In this document: positions 31,430-39,510 of the stretch, one piece after another
Layout: each line of letters starts with the position of its first letter
Position numbering within the stretch: position 1 is the stretch's first letter
DNA from: Rhodobacterales bacterium
Lineage (GTDB): Bacteria; Pseudomonadota; Alphaproteobacteria; Rhizobiales; Stappiaceae
DNA: 64,000 bases
Direction: 5' to 3'
NCBI GenBank assembly: GCA_008107755.1
Contig: VIRH01000089.1
Location: forward strand, 62,001-126,000
Program-made: the position numbers and the translations under genes
Notes under the pieces: model-generated
Told to the model about the DNA's origin: nothing
The model's database searches: none
Seen by the model: only the letters and a program-made list of their open reading frames with translations

Positions 31430-31756
31430 TCACGCGGCCTTTTCACTCAAATGTTCCAGCTTGCCCTCAACCCCGTTCCATTCGTCGGCGTCCGGCAGCG
31501 GATCAAGCTTCTCGGTGATCACAGGCCAGGCCGCCGCATATTTGGCATTGAGGTCGACCCACTTCTGTGCTTGCGGATCGGTGTCGGGCAAAATGGCCTC
31601 CGCCGGGCATTCCGGCTCGCAGACACCGCAGTCGATGCATTCGTCCGGATGGATGACGAGCATGTTTTCGCCCTCGTAGAAGCAGTCCACCGGACAGACG
31701 TCCACGCAGTCGGTGTACTTGCACTTGATGCAATTGTCGGTGACGACGAATGTCAT
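31430..31756 (-). CDS. fdxA: 7Fe ferredoxin (3Fe-4S / 4Fe-4S)
   Basis: The 108-residue FdxA-type ferredoxin has N-terminal cysteines [21 protein letters not shown], which supply a 3Fe-4S and part of a 4Fe-4S cluster, then [18 protein letters not shown]-terminal extension follows ('[25 protein letters not shown]') as in Azotobacter FdI-type ferredoxins of alphaproteobacteria. The start is ATG 31756 with GGAGGGG upstream. It is the likely partner of the fpr product encoded 61 bases downstream. Confidence 0.96.
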   Translation of the reverse strand: MTFVVTDNCIKCKYTDCVDVCPVDCFYEGENMLVIHPDECIDCGVCEPECPAEAILPDTDPQAQKWVDLNAKYAAAWPVITEKLDPLPDADEWNGVEGKLEHLSEKAA

Positions 31757-31884
31757 TATCCCCTCCAAAAGATTGATCCTGCCGCACTTATCGCCAAGCC
31801 TTTCCGGCCTGTCGGTCAACTAGTTGCTATTGGGAAAAATCCGCCTGTGCTCAGCTGCTTTCAGAAACGAGAGGAGCTGAAATC

Positions 31885-32289
31885 TTGACCAGGCCCGCAG
31901 ACAGCCAAGCACATGATCTTCCAGCGACGCAGGACGTTATGCACGGCAAACCGCCGTCAGAGGTCCGGGTTGGCGCCCAGGGAGCCACACTCTCTCTGCA
32001 TTGGGAGGATGGCACGAGACAGAGTTTCAGTGCCCCGTTCCTGCGCGAAAACAGCCAGTCGGCCGGCAGCAAGAAATTGCGTCTCTCCGGCCTTGCGGTT
32101 CCCGCTCCCCGCGACCTTACCATCAAGGCCCTTCGCCCGATCGGTTCTTACGCCATCAACATCGTCTTTTCAGACGGTTACGAGCGCGGGATCTATCCCT
32201 GGATGTATCTGCGCCGGCTTGAAGAAGACGTATGCGCGGAGCCCGCGAAGCCGGCGCTCCGCCCCGAAGATTTTCTGAACTGCAATTAG
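31885..32289 (+). CDS. DUF971 (GBBH-like N-terminal) domain protein
   Basis: The 134 residues carry one DUF971 domain: 'PSEVRVGAQGATLSLHWEDGTRQSFSAPFLRENSQSA', then 'KALRPIGSYAINIVFSDGYERGIYPWMYLRRLEED' (usual 'i.pvG.Yal.i.wsDGH.tGiYsw..Lr.l'). The domain occurs alone in bacteria and at the N-terminus of gamma-butyrobetaine hydroxylase; no activity is established for the stand-alone form. It starts at TTG 31885, with GAGGAG 8 bases upstream; ATG 31939 is a weaker choice. It ends 66 bases before the flavoprotein gene, so it may be the first gene of that operon. Confidence 0.88.
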   Translation: MTRPADSQAHDLPATQDVMHGKPPSEVRVGAQGATLSLHWEDGTRQSFSAPFLRENSQSAGSKKLRLSGLAVPAPRDLTIKALRPIGSYAINIVFSDGYERGIYPWMYLRRLEEDVCAEPAKPALRPEDFLNCN

Positions 32290-32354
32290 TTGACCGACCT
32301 GCCCAGGACGCCGGCGGTAGGGTTCTTCAAATGCTTGAGAGACTGGAGAAAGGC

Positions 32355-34091
32355 ATGGACGATCTTCGTGCAGGATTGAATGAAGTTGACTGCGACCTGC
32401 TGGTCATCGGCGGCGGCACTGCAGGTCCAATGGCGGCCTACCGGGCCCGGAAGAAAAATCCGAATGCCAAGGTCATCTTGCTGGAAAAGGCGAACGTCAA
32501 GCGGTCAGGCGCCATTTCGATGGGCATGGACGGCCTGAACAACGCCGTCATTCCCGGCCATTCGACGCCGGAGCAGTACACCAAGGAGATCACCATCGCC
32601 AACGATGGTATCTGCGACCAGGCCGCCGTCTACAAATATGCCCAGGAGTGCTACTCGATCATCGAGGAGCTGGACCAGTTCGGCATCCGTTTCCAGAAGG
32701 ACGACAACGGCGAATATGACGTCAAGAAGGTGCATCATATAGGCACCTACGTGCTGCCGATGCCGAACGGCGATACGGTCAAGAAGGCTCTCTACCGCCA
32801 GCTTCGCCGGGCACGCGTGCTGATTTCGAACCGCTACATGGCAACACGTCTTCTGACCGGCAAGAGCGGCCGCGCCGCTGGCGCGATCGCGGTCAACACC
32901 CGCAGCGGCGAATTCCTGGTGATCAAGGCCAAGGCCGTGATCATGTGCACGGGCGCTGCCGGACGCCTCGGCCTGCCGACCTCCGGCTACATGTATGGCA
33001 CCTACGAGAACCCGACCAATTCCGGCGAAGGCTATGCAATGGCCTACCACGCGGGCGCCAAGCTGGCCAATCTGGAGTGCTTCCAGATCAACCCCCTGAT
33101 CAAGGACTACAACGGCCCGGCATGCGCCTATGTGGCTGGTCCCTTCGGCGGCTACACCGCCAATTCTAAAAACGAGAGATTCATTGAATGTGACTACTGG
33201 TCCGGCCAGATGATGCAGGAGTTCTTCAACGAGCTGCAGTCTGGCAAGGGACCGGTCTACCTGAAGCTCAACCACCTTCACAAGGATACTGCCGATCACA
33301 TCGAGCATATCCTGCATACGGTTGAGCGGCCGAGCCGCGGGCGGTTCCACGAGCAGCGTGGAACGAAATACTCCGAACAGATGATCGAGATGCATATCTC
33401 GGAAATCGGCTTCTGTTCCGGACACTCGGCCTCAGGAGTTTATGTCGACGAGTTCGCCCGCACCACCGTGCCAGGTCTCTATGCCGCCGGGGACATGGCA
33501 AGCGTTCCGCATAATTACATGCTGGGGGCTTTCACAAACGGTGCGATTGCGGGCGAGCATGCCATCGACTTTGCCGCGGACGTCGACTTCGAAGAGTTCG
33601 ACGGGGCGGCGGTCGGCATCGAACAGGAGCGCGTCCTCGCGCCCACGAAGCGCGAGGACGGCATTCCGCCCAACCAGATCGAGTACAAGGTCCGCCGCCT
33701 GGTGAACGACTATCTGCAGCCGCCGAAGGTGACCGCCAAATATGAGCTCTGCCAGGCTCGCCTTGCCGAAGTCCGCGAGGACATGGAGGAGCGGATGATG
33801 GTCCGGGACGCCCATGAACTCATGCGGTCCATGGAAGTCGCCAGCATCCTCGATTGCGCGGATATGGCCGCCCATGCCTCGCTCTACCGGAAGGAAAGCC
33901 GCTGGGGGCTCTACCACTGGCGCACGGACTATCCGGACTCCAGCGACGAAGAGTGGAAGTGCCACGTCCTTCTGTCGAAACAGGACGGCAAGATGGCCTG
34001 CGAGAAAAAGGCCGTGCAGCCCTACATCATCCCGATCGCGGACGATGAGAAGGACGCCTACTACAAACAGCGCATCACCGCCCAGGCGTGA
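32355..34091 (+). CDS. AprA-like FAD-binding oxidoreductase (fumarate reductase/SDH flavoprotein superfamily)
   Basis: The 578-residue protein has an N-terminal dinucleotide fold (CDLLVIGGGTAGPMAAYRAR), then 'VILLEKANVKRSGAISMGMDGLN', 'AVIMCTGAAGRLGLPTSG' and 'NPTNSGEGYAMAYHAGAKLANLECFQINP'. It closes the FAD site with 'VPGLYAAGDMASVPHNYMLGAFTNGAIAGEHA'. The body and helical C-terminus follow dissimilatory adenylylsulfate reductase alpha (AprA), and a small two-cluster ferredoxin follows as in aprAB. No sat or membrane partner is present, so APS reduction is unlikely, and the true substrate is unknown. I recall actinobacterial proteins in which this flavoprotein is fused to HEAT repeats; here the HEAT protein is separate, two genes on. 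The start is ATG 32355 (GGAG upstream), with ATG 32331 possible. Confidence 0.85.
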   Translation: MDDLRAGLNEVDCDLLVIGGGTAGPMAAYRARKKNPNAKVILLEKANVKRSGAISMGMDGLNNAVIPGHSTPEQYTKEITIANDGICDQAAVYKYAQECYSIIEELDQFGIRFQKDDNGEYDVKKVHHIGTYVLPMPNGDTVKKALYRQLRRARVLISNRYMATRLLTGKSGRAAGAIAVNTRSGEFLVIKAKAVIMCTGAAGRLGLPTSGYMYGTYENPTNSGEGYAMAYHAGAKLANLECFQINPLIKDYNGPACAYVAGPFGGYTANSKNERFIECDYWSGQMMQEFFNELQSGKGPVYLKLNHLHKDTADHIEHILHTVERPSRGRFHEQRGTKYSEQMIEMHISEIGFCSGHSASGVYVDEFARTTVPGLYAAGDMASVPHNYMLGAFTNGAIAGEHAIDFAADVDFEEFDGAAVGIEQERVLAPTKREDGIPPNQIEYKVRRLVNDYLQPPKVTAKYELCQARLAEVREDMEERMMVRDAHELMRSMEVASILDCADMAAHASLYRKESRWGLYHWRTDYPDSSDEEWKCHVLLSKQDGKMACEKKAVQPYIIPIADDEKDAYYKQRITAQA

Positions 34092-34119
34092 CCGCCGGCT
34101 GAACGAACGGAGTAACAAG

Positions 34120-34353
34120 ATGCCCCTAGCCAATACGCCGACATCGGTCCCTGTGGTCGTGGACGAGGACAAATGCATTGCCGACAAGGGCTGCACTGTC
34201 TGCGTCGACGTCTGCCCGCTTGATGTCCTGCGGATCAGCGACCTGACCGGCAAGGCCTACATGAAATACGACGAATGCTGGTACTGCATGCCTTGCGAGG
34301 CGGATTGCCCGACCAATGCGGTCACCGTGAACATTCCTTATCTTCTGCGTTAG
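34120..34353 (+). CDS. AprB-like ferredoxin with two 4Fe-4S cluster motifs
   Basis: The 77-residue protein has two cysteine motifs: CIADKGCTVCVDVCPLDVL (with a short insertion after the first Cys, as in AprB-type ferredoxins) and CWYCMPCEADCPTNAV, enough for two 4Fe-4S clusters. It should pass electrons to or from the flavoprotein encoded 28 bases upstream. Its GGAG is 7-10 bases before the ATG. It lacks the long C-terminal tail of true AprB (about 150 residues). The HEAT-repeat gene starts 9 bases downstream, so the three form a tight unit. Confidence 0.92.
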   Translation: MPLANTPTSVPVVVDEDKCIADKGCTVCVDVCPLDVLRISDLTGKAYMKYDECWYCMPCEADCPTNAVTVNIPYLLR

Positions 34354-34362
34354 GAGAACCCG

Positions 34363-35316
34363 ATGGTTTTCGAACCCTTCGAAGAAGAAAGCGACTTTGA
34401 ACTTCTGGAAGAGAACCTGGGAGATCCCGACCCGGCTGTCAGACGTGTCGCGGTCATGGATCTCGCCGACACGGCCGATCCGATGGCCGTCCCGCTGATC
34501 GCCAGGGCAGTCTCGGACGAGAGCCCGGAAGTCCGTCTCCAGGCGGCGATCGCTCTCGGTGAATTCGACGGCCTGGAAACTGCAACCGCACTTTGCCAGG
34601 CTATGCAGGATGGTGACAACCGCGTTGCCCGCGCCGCTTCCGACAGCCTGTCGGAACTCAAGGATCCGGAAGCCGCGCCCCCGCTCCTCACGCTGACCTC
34701 ACACGAGGACCCAAAGGTCCGTGAAGGCGCACTCCTTGGCCTCAAGCAGCTTCGCCGGCCGGACGCGCTCGCGAACGGCATCGAGGCCATGAAGGACCCG
34801 GTCGCCGCAGTCCGGATCCAGGCTGTGGGCGTCGTTGGCTACCTGAAAGCCGAGGAAGCGTTGCCGGCACTGATCTCCTGCTGCCGCGACGGAGATCCCG
34901 ATGTCCGAAAGACGGCTGTCGGCGCTCTTGCATTCTCCAAGTCGAGCCATGCCAGGGATGCCCTGTTTGCGGCGCTCGAGGACGAGAACTGGGCGGTTCG
35001 GGAAATCGCCGCCGAAGTGCTTGGAAGGTTCCCTTTGGGGGACAACGCCCAACGACTGATCGGTCTGCTCGACGACAGTTACTGGCAGGTTCGGGTCAAG
35101 GCGGTGCGCAGCCTCGGCAAGCTGAAGGTAACGGCCGCCATCGACCGGATCGGTTCACAGCTCGACGAAGTCACATCCAATCTCAGGAAGGAAGCCGCTG
35201 CTGCTCTTGGCGAGATCGCCGACCCGGCCGCCCTTCCCTATCTTGAGAAGCTCGTCGATGACCCGGATCCGGATGTACGCAAAAATGTGCGTTGGGCTTT
35301 GGGGCAAATTGGATAA
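34363..35316 (+). CDS. HEAT-repeat protein (PBS-lyase-type repeats)
   Basis: The 317 residues are made almost wholly of HEAT-like repeats of about 31 residues with the pattern 'L.D.d..VR..A...Lg.l': 'LGDPDPAVRRVAVMDLADTADP', 'VSDESPEVRLQAAIALGEFDG', 'LDDSYWQVRVKAVRSLGKLKV', 'VDDPDPDVRKNVRWALGQIG'. About nine repeats make a superhelical adaptor with no enzyme motif. It follows the AprB-like gene by 9 bases. In actinobacteria I recall the same flavoprotein fused to HEAT repeats, which argues that the two proteins form a complex here as well. Confidence 0.9.
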   Translation: MVFEPFEEESDFELLEENLGDPDPAVRRVAVMDLADTADPMAVPLIARAVSDESPEVRLQAAIALGEFDGLETATALCQAMQDGDNRVARAASDSLSELKDPEAAPPLLTLTSHEDPKVREGALLGLKQLRRPDALANGIEAMKDPVAAVRIQAVGVVGYLKAEEALPALISCCRDGDPDVRKTAVGALAFSKSSHARDALFAALEDENWAVREIAAEVLGRFPLGDNAQRLIGLLDDSYWQVRVKAVRSLGKLKVTAAIDRIGSQLDEVTSNLRKEAAAALGEIADPAALPYLEKLVDDPDPDVRKNVRWALGQIG

Positions 35317-35359
35317 GATGATGCAGAGCAGCAATTCCGGATAGAGGGAGAAGCGGCGC

Positions 35360-36154
35360 GTGGCCAGAACGATGGAACACGTAAGGTCGGACATTGAGGC
35401 ACGGGGGACAGACCGTCCCTGCCCCACCGGCGCGTCTTCCGCTCAGTCGCCGAAGTACCAGGAAATCGGCAATATCCTGATGGAGGCGATTGTCTCCGGA
35501 GACTATCCGCCGGGCAGCTATCTTCCGAGCGAAAGCGCATTGATGAAACGTTTCGGGGTCAGTCGGGTCACAATCCGGCTGGCCCTGAACATTTTGCGCG
35601 ATGCCAGTCTGATCATCGGTCATCAGGGCAAGGGTTATTTCGTCTGCACGCTGCAGGCGGTCCAGGACCTCGGCCGACTGCAGGGTTTCGGCGAGCTGAT
35701 GGCACCGCTCGGCGTGGAAACACGGTCCGAGGTTCTGTCCGGCGAAATCGTTCCTGCACCTGCGGCTGCGGCCGCCGCGCTCAATATCCGGCGCGGAGAA
35801 GACATCGTCAAGATCCGGCGCACCCGCATAGCGGCGGGCGAACCGATGAGCATTGACGTCAGCTATTTTCCGCTGGAACTGGGCCGCCAGCTGCTGGCGC
35901 TCGATCTCGCGCATGTCGACATCTTCAAACTGATCGAGAATGAAATCGGCATCGAGATCGGTTTTGCAGACATCACCATGACCGTGGAACCCATCGAACC
36001 CGAGATAGGCCGCCTCCTGAATCTGAAGACAGGTGAAGTTGTGATCCGCACCGAGCGACTTACTTATGACGCCCGCGCGAAACCGATCGACTTCGAATAT
36101 CTCTTTGTCCGGCCCGATTGTCATCAGTTCAAGATCAGGGTGCCAAGATGGTAG
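35360..36154 (+). CDS. GntR family transcriptional regulator, HutC/UTRA type
   Basis: The 264-residue protein has an N-terminal winged helix ('YQEIGNILMEAIVSGDYPPGSYLPSESALMKRFGVSRVTIRLALNILRDASLIIGHQGKGYFV', about 33-95) and a UTRA effector domain, where 'EDIVKIRRTRIAAGEPMSIDVSYFPLELGRQL' and 'GEVVIRTERLTYDARAKPIDFEYLFVRPDCHQFKI' are typical. It senses a small ligand and usually represses its own cluster. The start is GTG 35360 with GGGAG upstream; ATG 35372 is possible. Its stop overlaps the start of the thioredoxin-like gene. The inverted repeat at 36832-36862, between its operon and the transporter operon, is a candidate operator. Confidence 0.9.
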   Translation: MARTMEHVRSDIEARGTDRPCPTGASSAQSPKYQEIGNILMEAIVSGDYPPGSYLPSESALMKRFGVSRVTIRLALNILRDASLIIGHQGKGYFVCTLQAVQDLGRLQGFGELMAPLGVETRSEVLSGEIVPAPAAAAAALNIRRGEDIVKIRRTRIAAGEPMSIDVSYFPLELGRQLLALDLAHVDIFKLIENEIGIEIGFADITMTVEPIEPEIGRLLNLKTGEVVIRTERLTYDARAKPIDFEYLFVRPDCHQFKIRVPRW

Positions 36155-36684
36155 AGATCAACCGACGTCTTCTCATTGTTGGAGGTGCCGCCCTGGTCCT
36201 GGCTACTGGCTCTGCCATGGCGGCGGAACCGGACCTGCGGCGGCTAGGCCTCGCCAAACCTCCACTGGCGATCGAGGCGCCGGAGCTGAACATTCCCGAT
36301 CTTTCCGGCGAGAACCACAGGATGGAAGACTATAGGGGCAAGACGGTTGTCGTGTCCTTTTGGGCGACCTGGTGCCCACCCTGCCGAAAGGAAATGCCGA
36401 CTCTAGCCAATCTGAGCCGGCAACTTGATCCGCAGGATTACGCCGTTCTGGCCGTCAACGTCGGCGACCCGAAAGACAAGGTGAAGTCCTTTCTGGACCA
36501 GATCGATCACGATGGCCTAGCGGTGCTGCTCGACATGAAATCCGAGCTGCCGAGCAAGTGGTTCATAAGGGGGCTTCCGGTGACCTATGTTCTCAATGGC
36601 CGCGGACAGGTGGTCTACGGCGCCATCGGGGAACGCGTCTGGGATGCCCCGGAGATGATTTCCGGGCTCAGATTGATAAGTTGA
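36148..36684 (+). CDS. TlpA/ResA-like periplasmic thioredoxin
   Basis: The 178 residues begin with an export signal (RRLLIVGGAALVLATGSAMA, cleavage near residue 26; the RR is only weakly Tat-like). A thioredoxin fold follows with WATWCPPCRKEMPTLANLS, the CPPC redox site of the TlpA/CcmG group, then 'YAVLAVNVGDPKDKVKSFL' and the cis-Pro loop 'IRGLPVTYVLNGRGQVV'. Such proteins reduce disulfides in the periplasm, including those of apocytochromes c and of SCO/CuA copper sites, which fits the SCO and cytochrome genes in the next operon. The start is ATG 36148, overlapping gntR by 7 bases. It ends before the terminator at 36770-36797. Confidence 0.92.
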   Translation: MVEINRRLLIVGGAALVLATGSAMAAEPDLRRLGLAKPPLAIEAPELNIPDLSGENHRMEDYRGKTVVVSFWATWCPPCRKEMPTLANLSRQLDPQDYAVLAVNVGDPKDKVKSFLDQIDHDGLAVLLDMKSELPSKWFIRGLPVTYVLNGRGQVVYGAIGERVWDAPEMISGLRLIS

Positions 36685-36769
36685 GCCTGAGGACGTCCAA
36701 GTATTTACGCTGCCGGCACGCAATGTCGGCAGTACGTTATGCTATTCTCTTTAGTTCTGTGAATCTGGA

Positions 36770-36797
36770 GCAATGCAGTTCTCTGAATTGCTTTTTT
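36770..36797 (+). terminator. Rho-independent terminator after the gntR-tlpA unit
   Basis: Stem GCAAT-g-CAG / CTG-a-ATTGC (8 pairs plus one mismatch) with a TTCT loop, followed by TTTTTT. It lies 86 bases after the TlpA-like stop and separates the flavoprotein-regulator unit from the transporter-copper operon. Confidence 0.75.
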
Positions 36798-36831
36798 ATT
36801 TGTACTTTGACGTGTTTAATCGAAAACGAAT

Positions 36832-36862
36832 CTTAATACAGGTTTTTCAAACTTGTATTAAG
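36832..36862. promoter_or_regulatory. Long AT-rich inverted repeat, candidate GntR operator
   Basis: Arms CTTAATACA and TGTATTAAG (9 bp, perfect) with a second inner pair GTTT / AAAC, centred on TTC. The G and T between outer and inner arms are the only unpaired position. It is 225 bases before the binding-protein start. No T-run follows and the arms are AT-rich, so an operator fits better than a terminator. HutC-type regulators often bind sites with TTGTATA-like halves, and a HutC-type gene lies next door; the link is inference. Confidence 0.55.
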
Positions 36863-37087
36863 CGGTTTCTTGGGCTTGTGCTTAAAATGCGCGCATTCTG
36901 CATCCGCGCTGAGCGATCGGCGCGATCGCGCTCTCCACCGCCGCAAATGACGGATTTCACAAATCGCCAAAACTCACAGTCATACCAACCATTTGCACTG
37001 ACTTCCCCAAAATTGCCGCGGCAGCTGGCACGGCTTTTGCGCCGAAAACAGCGTCCTGAGATAGGCGGCACTACGTGAGGGAAGGTT

Positions 37088-38464
37088 ATGAAGCACACGA
37101 CACTTGGATTGGGTTTGGGAGTTGCGCTCACTATCGCGCTCCCGACCATGCCGGCACTGGCAAAAACCATCGATATCGCGATTGGCCATCAAAGCATGTG
37201 CACCGACACCTATACCGCGGGCATCGTGGTGAAGGAAAAGAAGCTGCTGGAGAAATTTCTGCCGAAAGACGGCGCCTACGCTGATGTGGACTACAATATC
37301 ACCTGGTCCGATTATTCGTCCGGCGGACCGATCACGAACCAGATGCTCGCTAACAAGCTGAATATCGGTGTCATGGGCGACTACCCGCTGATCGTGAACG
37401 GCGCAAAGTTCCAGGAGACCGATTCCCTGCGCACGCTGTATGTGGCCGGGACCGGATACAACCTGAAGGGCAGCGGCAATGCCGTCGTCGTTCCTGTCGA
37501 CAGCGACATCTACTCCTTAGATCAGCTCAAGGGTAAATCTGTCTCAACTCCGGTCGGTTCGGCCGCCTGGGGCATGCTCCTGAAGGCCATGCAGGACACC
37601 GGTATCACCGAGGACGTCTCGCTGAAGAACCAGAACCCGGCGGTCGGTGCTGCCAATATCGCAGCCGGCAAGATCGACGCGCACTCCGATTTCTGCCCCT
37701 GGTCGGAAATCATGGAATTCCGGGGCACGGGCCGGAAGATCTACGACGGCAGCGAGGCTGGCGTCCCCTATCTGCATGGGGTCGTGGTCCGTCAGGACTT
37801 TGCCGAGGAATACCCGGAAATTGTCGTCGCGTTTCTGAAGGCCGTAATCGAGGCTGGCGAATGGATCGAGGAAAACCCGAGCGAAGCCGTTGATCTCATG
37901 GAGAAATGGACCGGCGTCGAGAAGGAAGTCCTCTATATCTACTTTTCCAACGGTGGCCACCTGACGCTCGATCCGACCATCAAGGACAAGTGGATCGAAG
38001 CGCTGAAATTCGATCACACGGTCCTCGTCAAGGAAAAGGCAATTCCCCCGCTCGATTTCGGCGAATGGATCACCGAGGACTACGTCAAGGCCGCCTACTC
38101 CGACCTCGGCATGGACTATGAGGCCGACAAGGCGGAGATCATCGACCCGGAAACCGCCAACGCAGGCCTGCCGGTCGAGATCTGGCACGCTCGGGATGGC
38201 ATTCTGAAATACGGGACCGTTCCGGAATTCCTGAAGGCGGTTGCCGAGTTCCAGGGCACAGGCGCGAAACTGAACGCGACCTATGTCTACGACAAGTCAA
38301 CCGGTCTGAAACTCTTCGGCAAGACGGCCTATTTCGTCCAGGGCGAAGACGGAACTTACGAGACCTTCCTGCGCAAGCCGGACGCGGAAGCATATGCCGC
38401 CGAGGTCAACGGGCACGTGATCGATCTGCCGACGGCTGTCGCAGCCTTCATTCCTTCCGAATAA
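37088..38464 (+). CDS. ABC transporter substrate-binding protein (TauA/SsuA/NrtA type) with C-terminal NosL-like domain
   Basis: The 458 residues begin with a signal peptide (to about residue 25). The binding-protein fold spans about 27-345: 'IAIGHQSMCTDTYTAGIVVKEKKLLEKFLP', 'GPITNQMLANKLNIGVMGDYPLI', 'LKGKSVSTPVGSAAWGMLLKAM', 'GVVVRQDFAEEYPEIVVAFLKAVIEAGEWIEENPSEA'. That is the sulfonate/nitrate/taurine transporter family, normally about 320-340 residues. The extra C-terminus (about 361-455) reads like NosL, with 'VEIWHARDGILKYGTVPEFL', 'NATYVYDKSTGLKLFGKTAYFV' and 'DAEAYAAEVNGHVIDLPTA' matching NosL's usual closing blocks. NosL brings copper to nitrous oxide reductase. NosL's N-terminal Cys/Met copper motif is not seen in the fused part. 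It is the first gene of the transporter-copper operon. Confidence 0.85.
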   Translation: MKHTTLGLGLGVALTIALPTMPALAKTIDIAIGHQSMCTDTYTAGIVVKEKKLLEKFLPKDGAYADVDYNITWSDYSSGGPITNQMLANKLNIGVMGDYPLIVNGAKFQETDSLRTLYVAGTGYNLKGSGNAVVVPVDSDIYSLDQLKGKSVSTPVGSAAWGMLLKAMQDTGITEDVSLKNQNPAVGAANIAAGKIDAHSDFCPWSEIMEFRGTGRKIYDGSEAGVPYLHGVVVRQDFAEEYPEIVVAFLKAVIEAGEWIEENPSEAVDLMEKWTGVEKEVLYIYFSNGGHLTLDPTIKDKWIEALKFDHTVLVKEKAIPPLDFGEWITEDYVKAAYSDLGMDYEADKAEIIDPETANAGLPVEIWHARDGILKYGTVPEFLKAVAEFQGTGAKLNATYVYDKSTGLKLFGKTAYFVQGEDGTYETFLRKPDAEAYAAEVNGHVIDLPTAVAAFIPSE

Positions 38465-38471
38465 CGAGAAC

Positions 38472-38504
38472 GGCTGGCGCCGCGGCAGAGTCGCGGCGCC
38501 AGCC
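38472..38504 (+). other. Strong hairpin between binding-protein and permease genes
   Basis: Perfect 13-bp GC-rich stem GGCTGGCGCCGCG / CGCGGCGCCAGCC with a 7-base loop, 8 bases after the stop of the binding-protein gene. The T-run (TTTTT) is about 12 bases further, too far for a classical terminator. Such hairpins often protect the binding-protein mRNA or partly stop transcription so that this protein is made in excess; that role is inferred. Confidence 0.7.
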
Positions 38505-38562
38505 TCCGATATCCCCTTTTTGGGAAAAAGACCGGCGGCCAGACAGTTTGAGGGAGAGTTGA

Positions 38563-39510
38563 ATGAGTAATGTGGGGCAGATCGCGGACACGGTCGACGA
38601 AAAGGCCGCCGCCGGTGAACCTGGAACGCCCGCGCCGCGCACGGAAGAACCTTTCGGATTCGCAGAGGCTCCGGGTCTCGCCGCCGGCGATGTTCTGAGA
38701 TCGATCGGTACGGCAGTAGCGCATATCGGCGATTTCCTGCGCAAGAATGGGCTCGTCATACTGCTCAGCATCGTGTCGCTGACGTCGGGTATTCTCCTCT
38801 GGCATCTTGCCACGGCCTACAAGGTCGATTTCTACATCAATTTCGAGAACATCCCCTCGCCGACGAAGGTCTTCAGCGCCTTCTGGACGCACCTCGGCGA
38901 AGATGAGTTCTACATCCATATCGGCGTCTCCATGCAGCGCATCCTCATCGGATACGTGACGGCTGCCATCATTGGCATCGTTGCTGGTGTACTCATGGGC
39001 CGCTCCAGGATCATCCGCGCCCTGATCTATCCCTACATTGAAGTGCTTCGACCCATCCCCGCCGTTGCCTGGATTCCGCTCGCCATCCTGATGTGGCCCA
39101 CAGAGGAGGCCTCCATCATCTACATCACCATGCTCGGCGCCCTTTTTCCGATCGTGCTGAACACGCTTCACGGTGTCGAGCAGACACCGGAGGTCCTGGT
39201 ACGCGCGGCAAAGTCGCTCGGGGCGTCGCGCATGCAGATCTTCTGGCACGTGATCCTGCCGGCCGCATTGCCTAGCATCGCGGCCGGGCTTGCTATCGGC
39301 ATGGGCGTCAGCTGGTTCTCCCTGCTGGCAGGCGAGATCATTTCCGGCCAATACGGCATCGGCTATTTCACCTGGAACGCCTATTCACTGATCAACTATC
39401 CGGACATCATCGTCGGCATGCTGGTCATCGGCGCTCTCGGCACCCTGTCGACATATGCCGTGCGGATCGCCATGAAACCGCTGCTGGCCTGGCAGAAGCG
39501 GGCAAGATGA
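38563..39510 (+). CDS. ABC transporter permease, TauC/SsuC/NrtB type
   Basis: The 315-residue inner-membrane protein has a polar N-terminal extension of about 60 residues and about six spans. The permease signature is 'RAAKSLGASRMQIFWHVILPAALPSIAAGLAIGMGVSW' (EAA loop), preceded by 'IEVLRPIPAVAWIPLAILMW' as in the sulfonate/nitrate/taurine group. It pairs with the ATPase encoded two genes on. A GAGGGAGAG lies just before the ATG. Its end overlaps the next gene by 4 bases (ATGA), so translation is coupled. Confidence 0.94.
   Translation: MSNVGQIADTVDEKAAAGEPGTPAPRTEEPFGFAEAPGLAAGDVLRSIGTAVAHIGDFLRKNGLVILLSIVSLTSGILLWHLATAYKVDFYINFENIPSPTKVFSAFWTHLGEDEFYIHIGVSMQRILIGYVTAAIIGIVAGVLMGRSRIIRALIYPYIEVLRPIPAVAWIPLAILMWPTEEASIIYITMLGALFPIVLNTLHGVEQTPEVLVRAAKSLGASRMQIFWHVILPAALPSIAAGLAIGMGVSWFSLLAGEIISGQYGIGYFTWNAYSLINYPDIIVGMLVIGALGTLSTYAVRIAMKPLLAWQKRAR

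Larger units (their letters stand above)
36685..37087. other. Regulatory intergenic region upstream of the binding-protein/NosL operon
   Basis: About 400 bases, clearly richer in AT than the flanks between 36740 and 36900. It holds a terminator (36770-36797), a long inverted repeat (36832-36862) and a third palindrome GCGATCG-GCG-CGATCGC (36913-36929). A ribosome-binding sequence GAGGGAAGG precedes the next gene. No coding sequence seen. Confidence 0.6.

Noticed and set aside
32355..34353. Dissimilatory adenylylsulfate reductase (aprAB)
   Set aside because: Fold and gene order fit, but sat and membrane partner are missing, AprB-like tail is absent and HEAT protein points to a different family branch.
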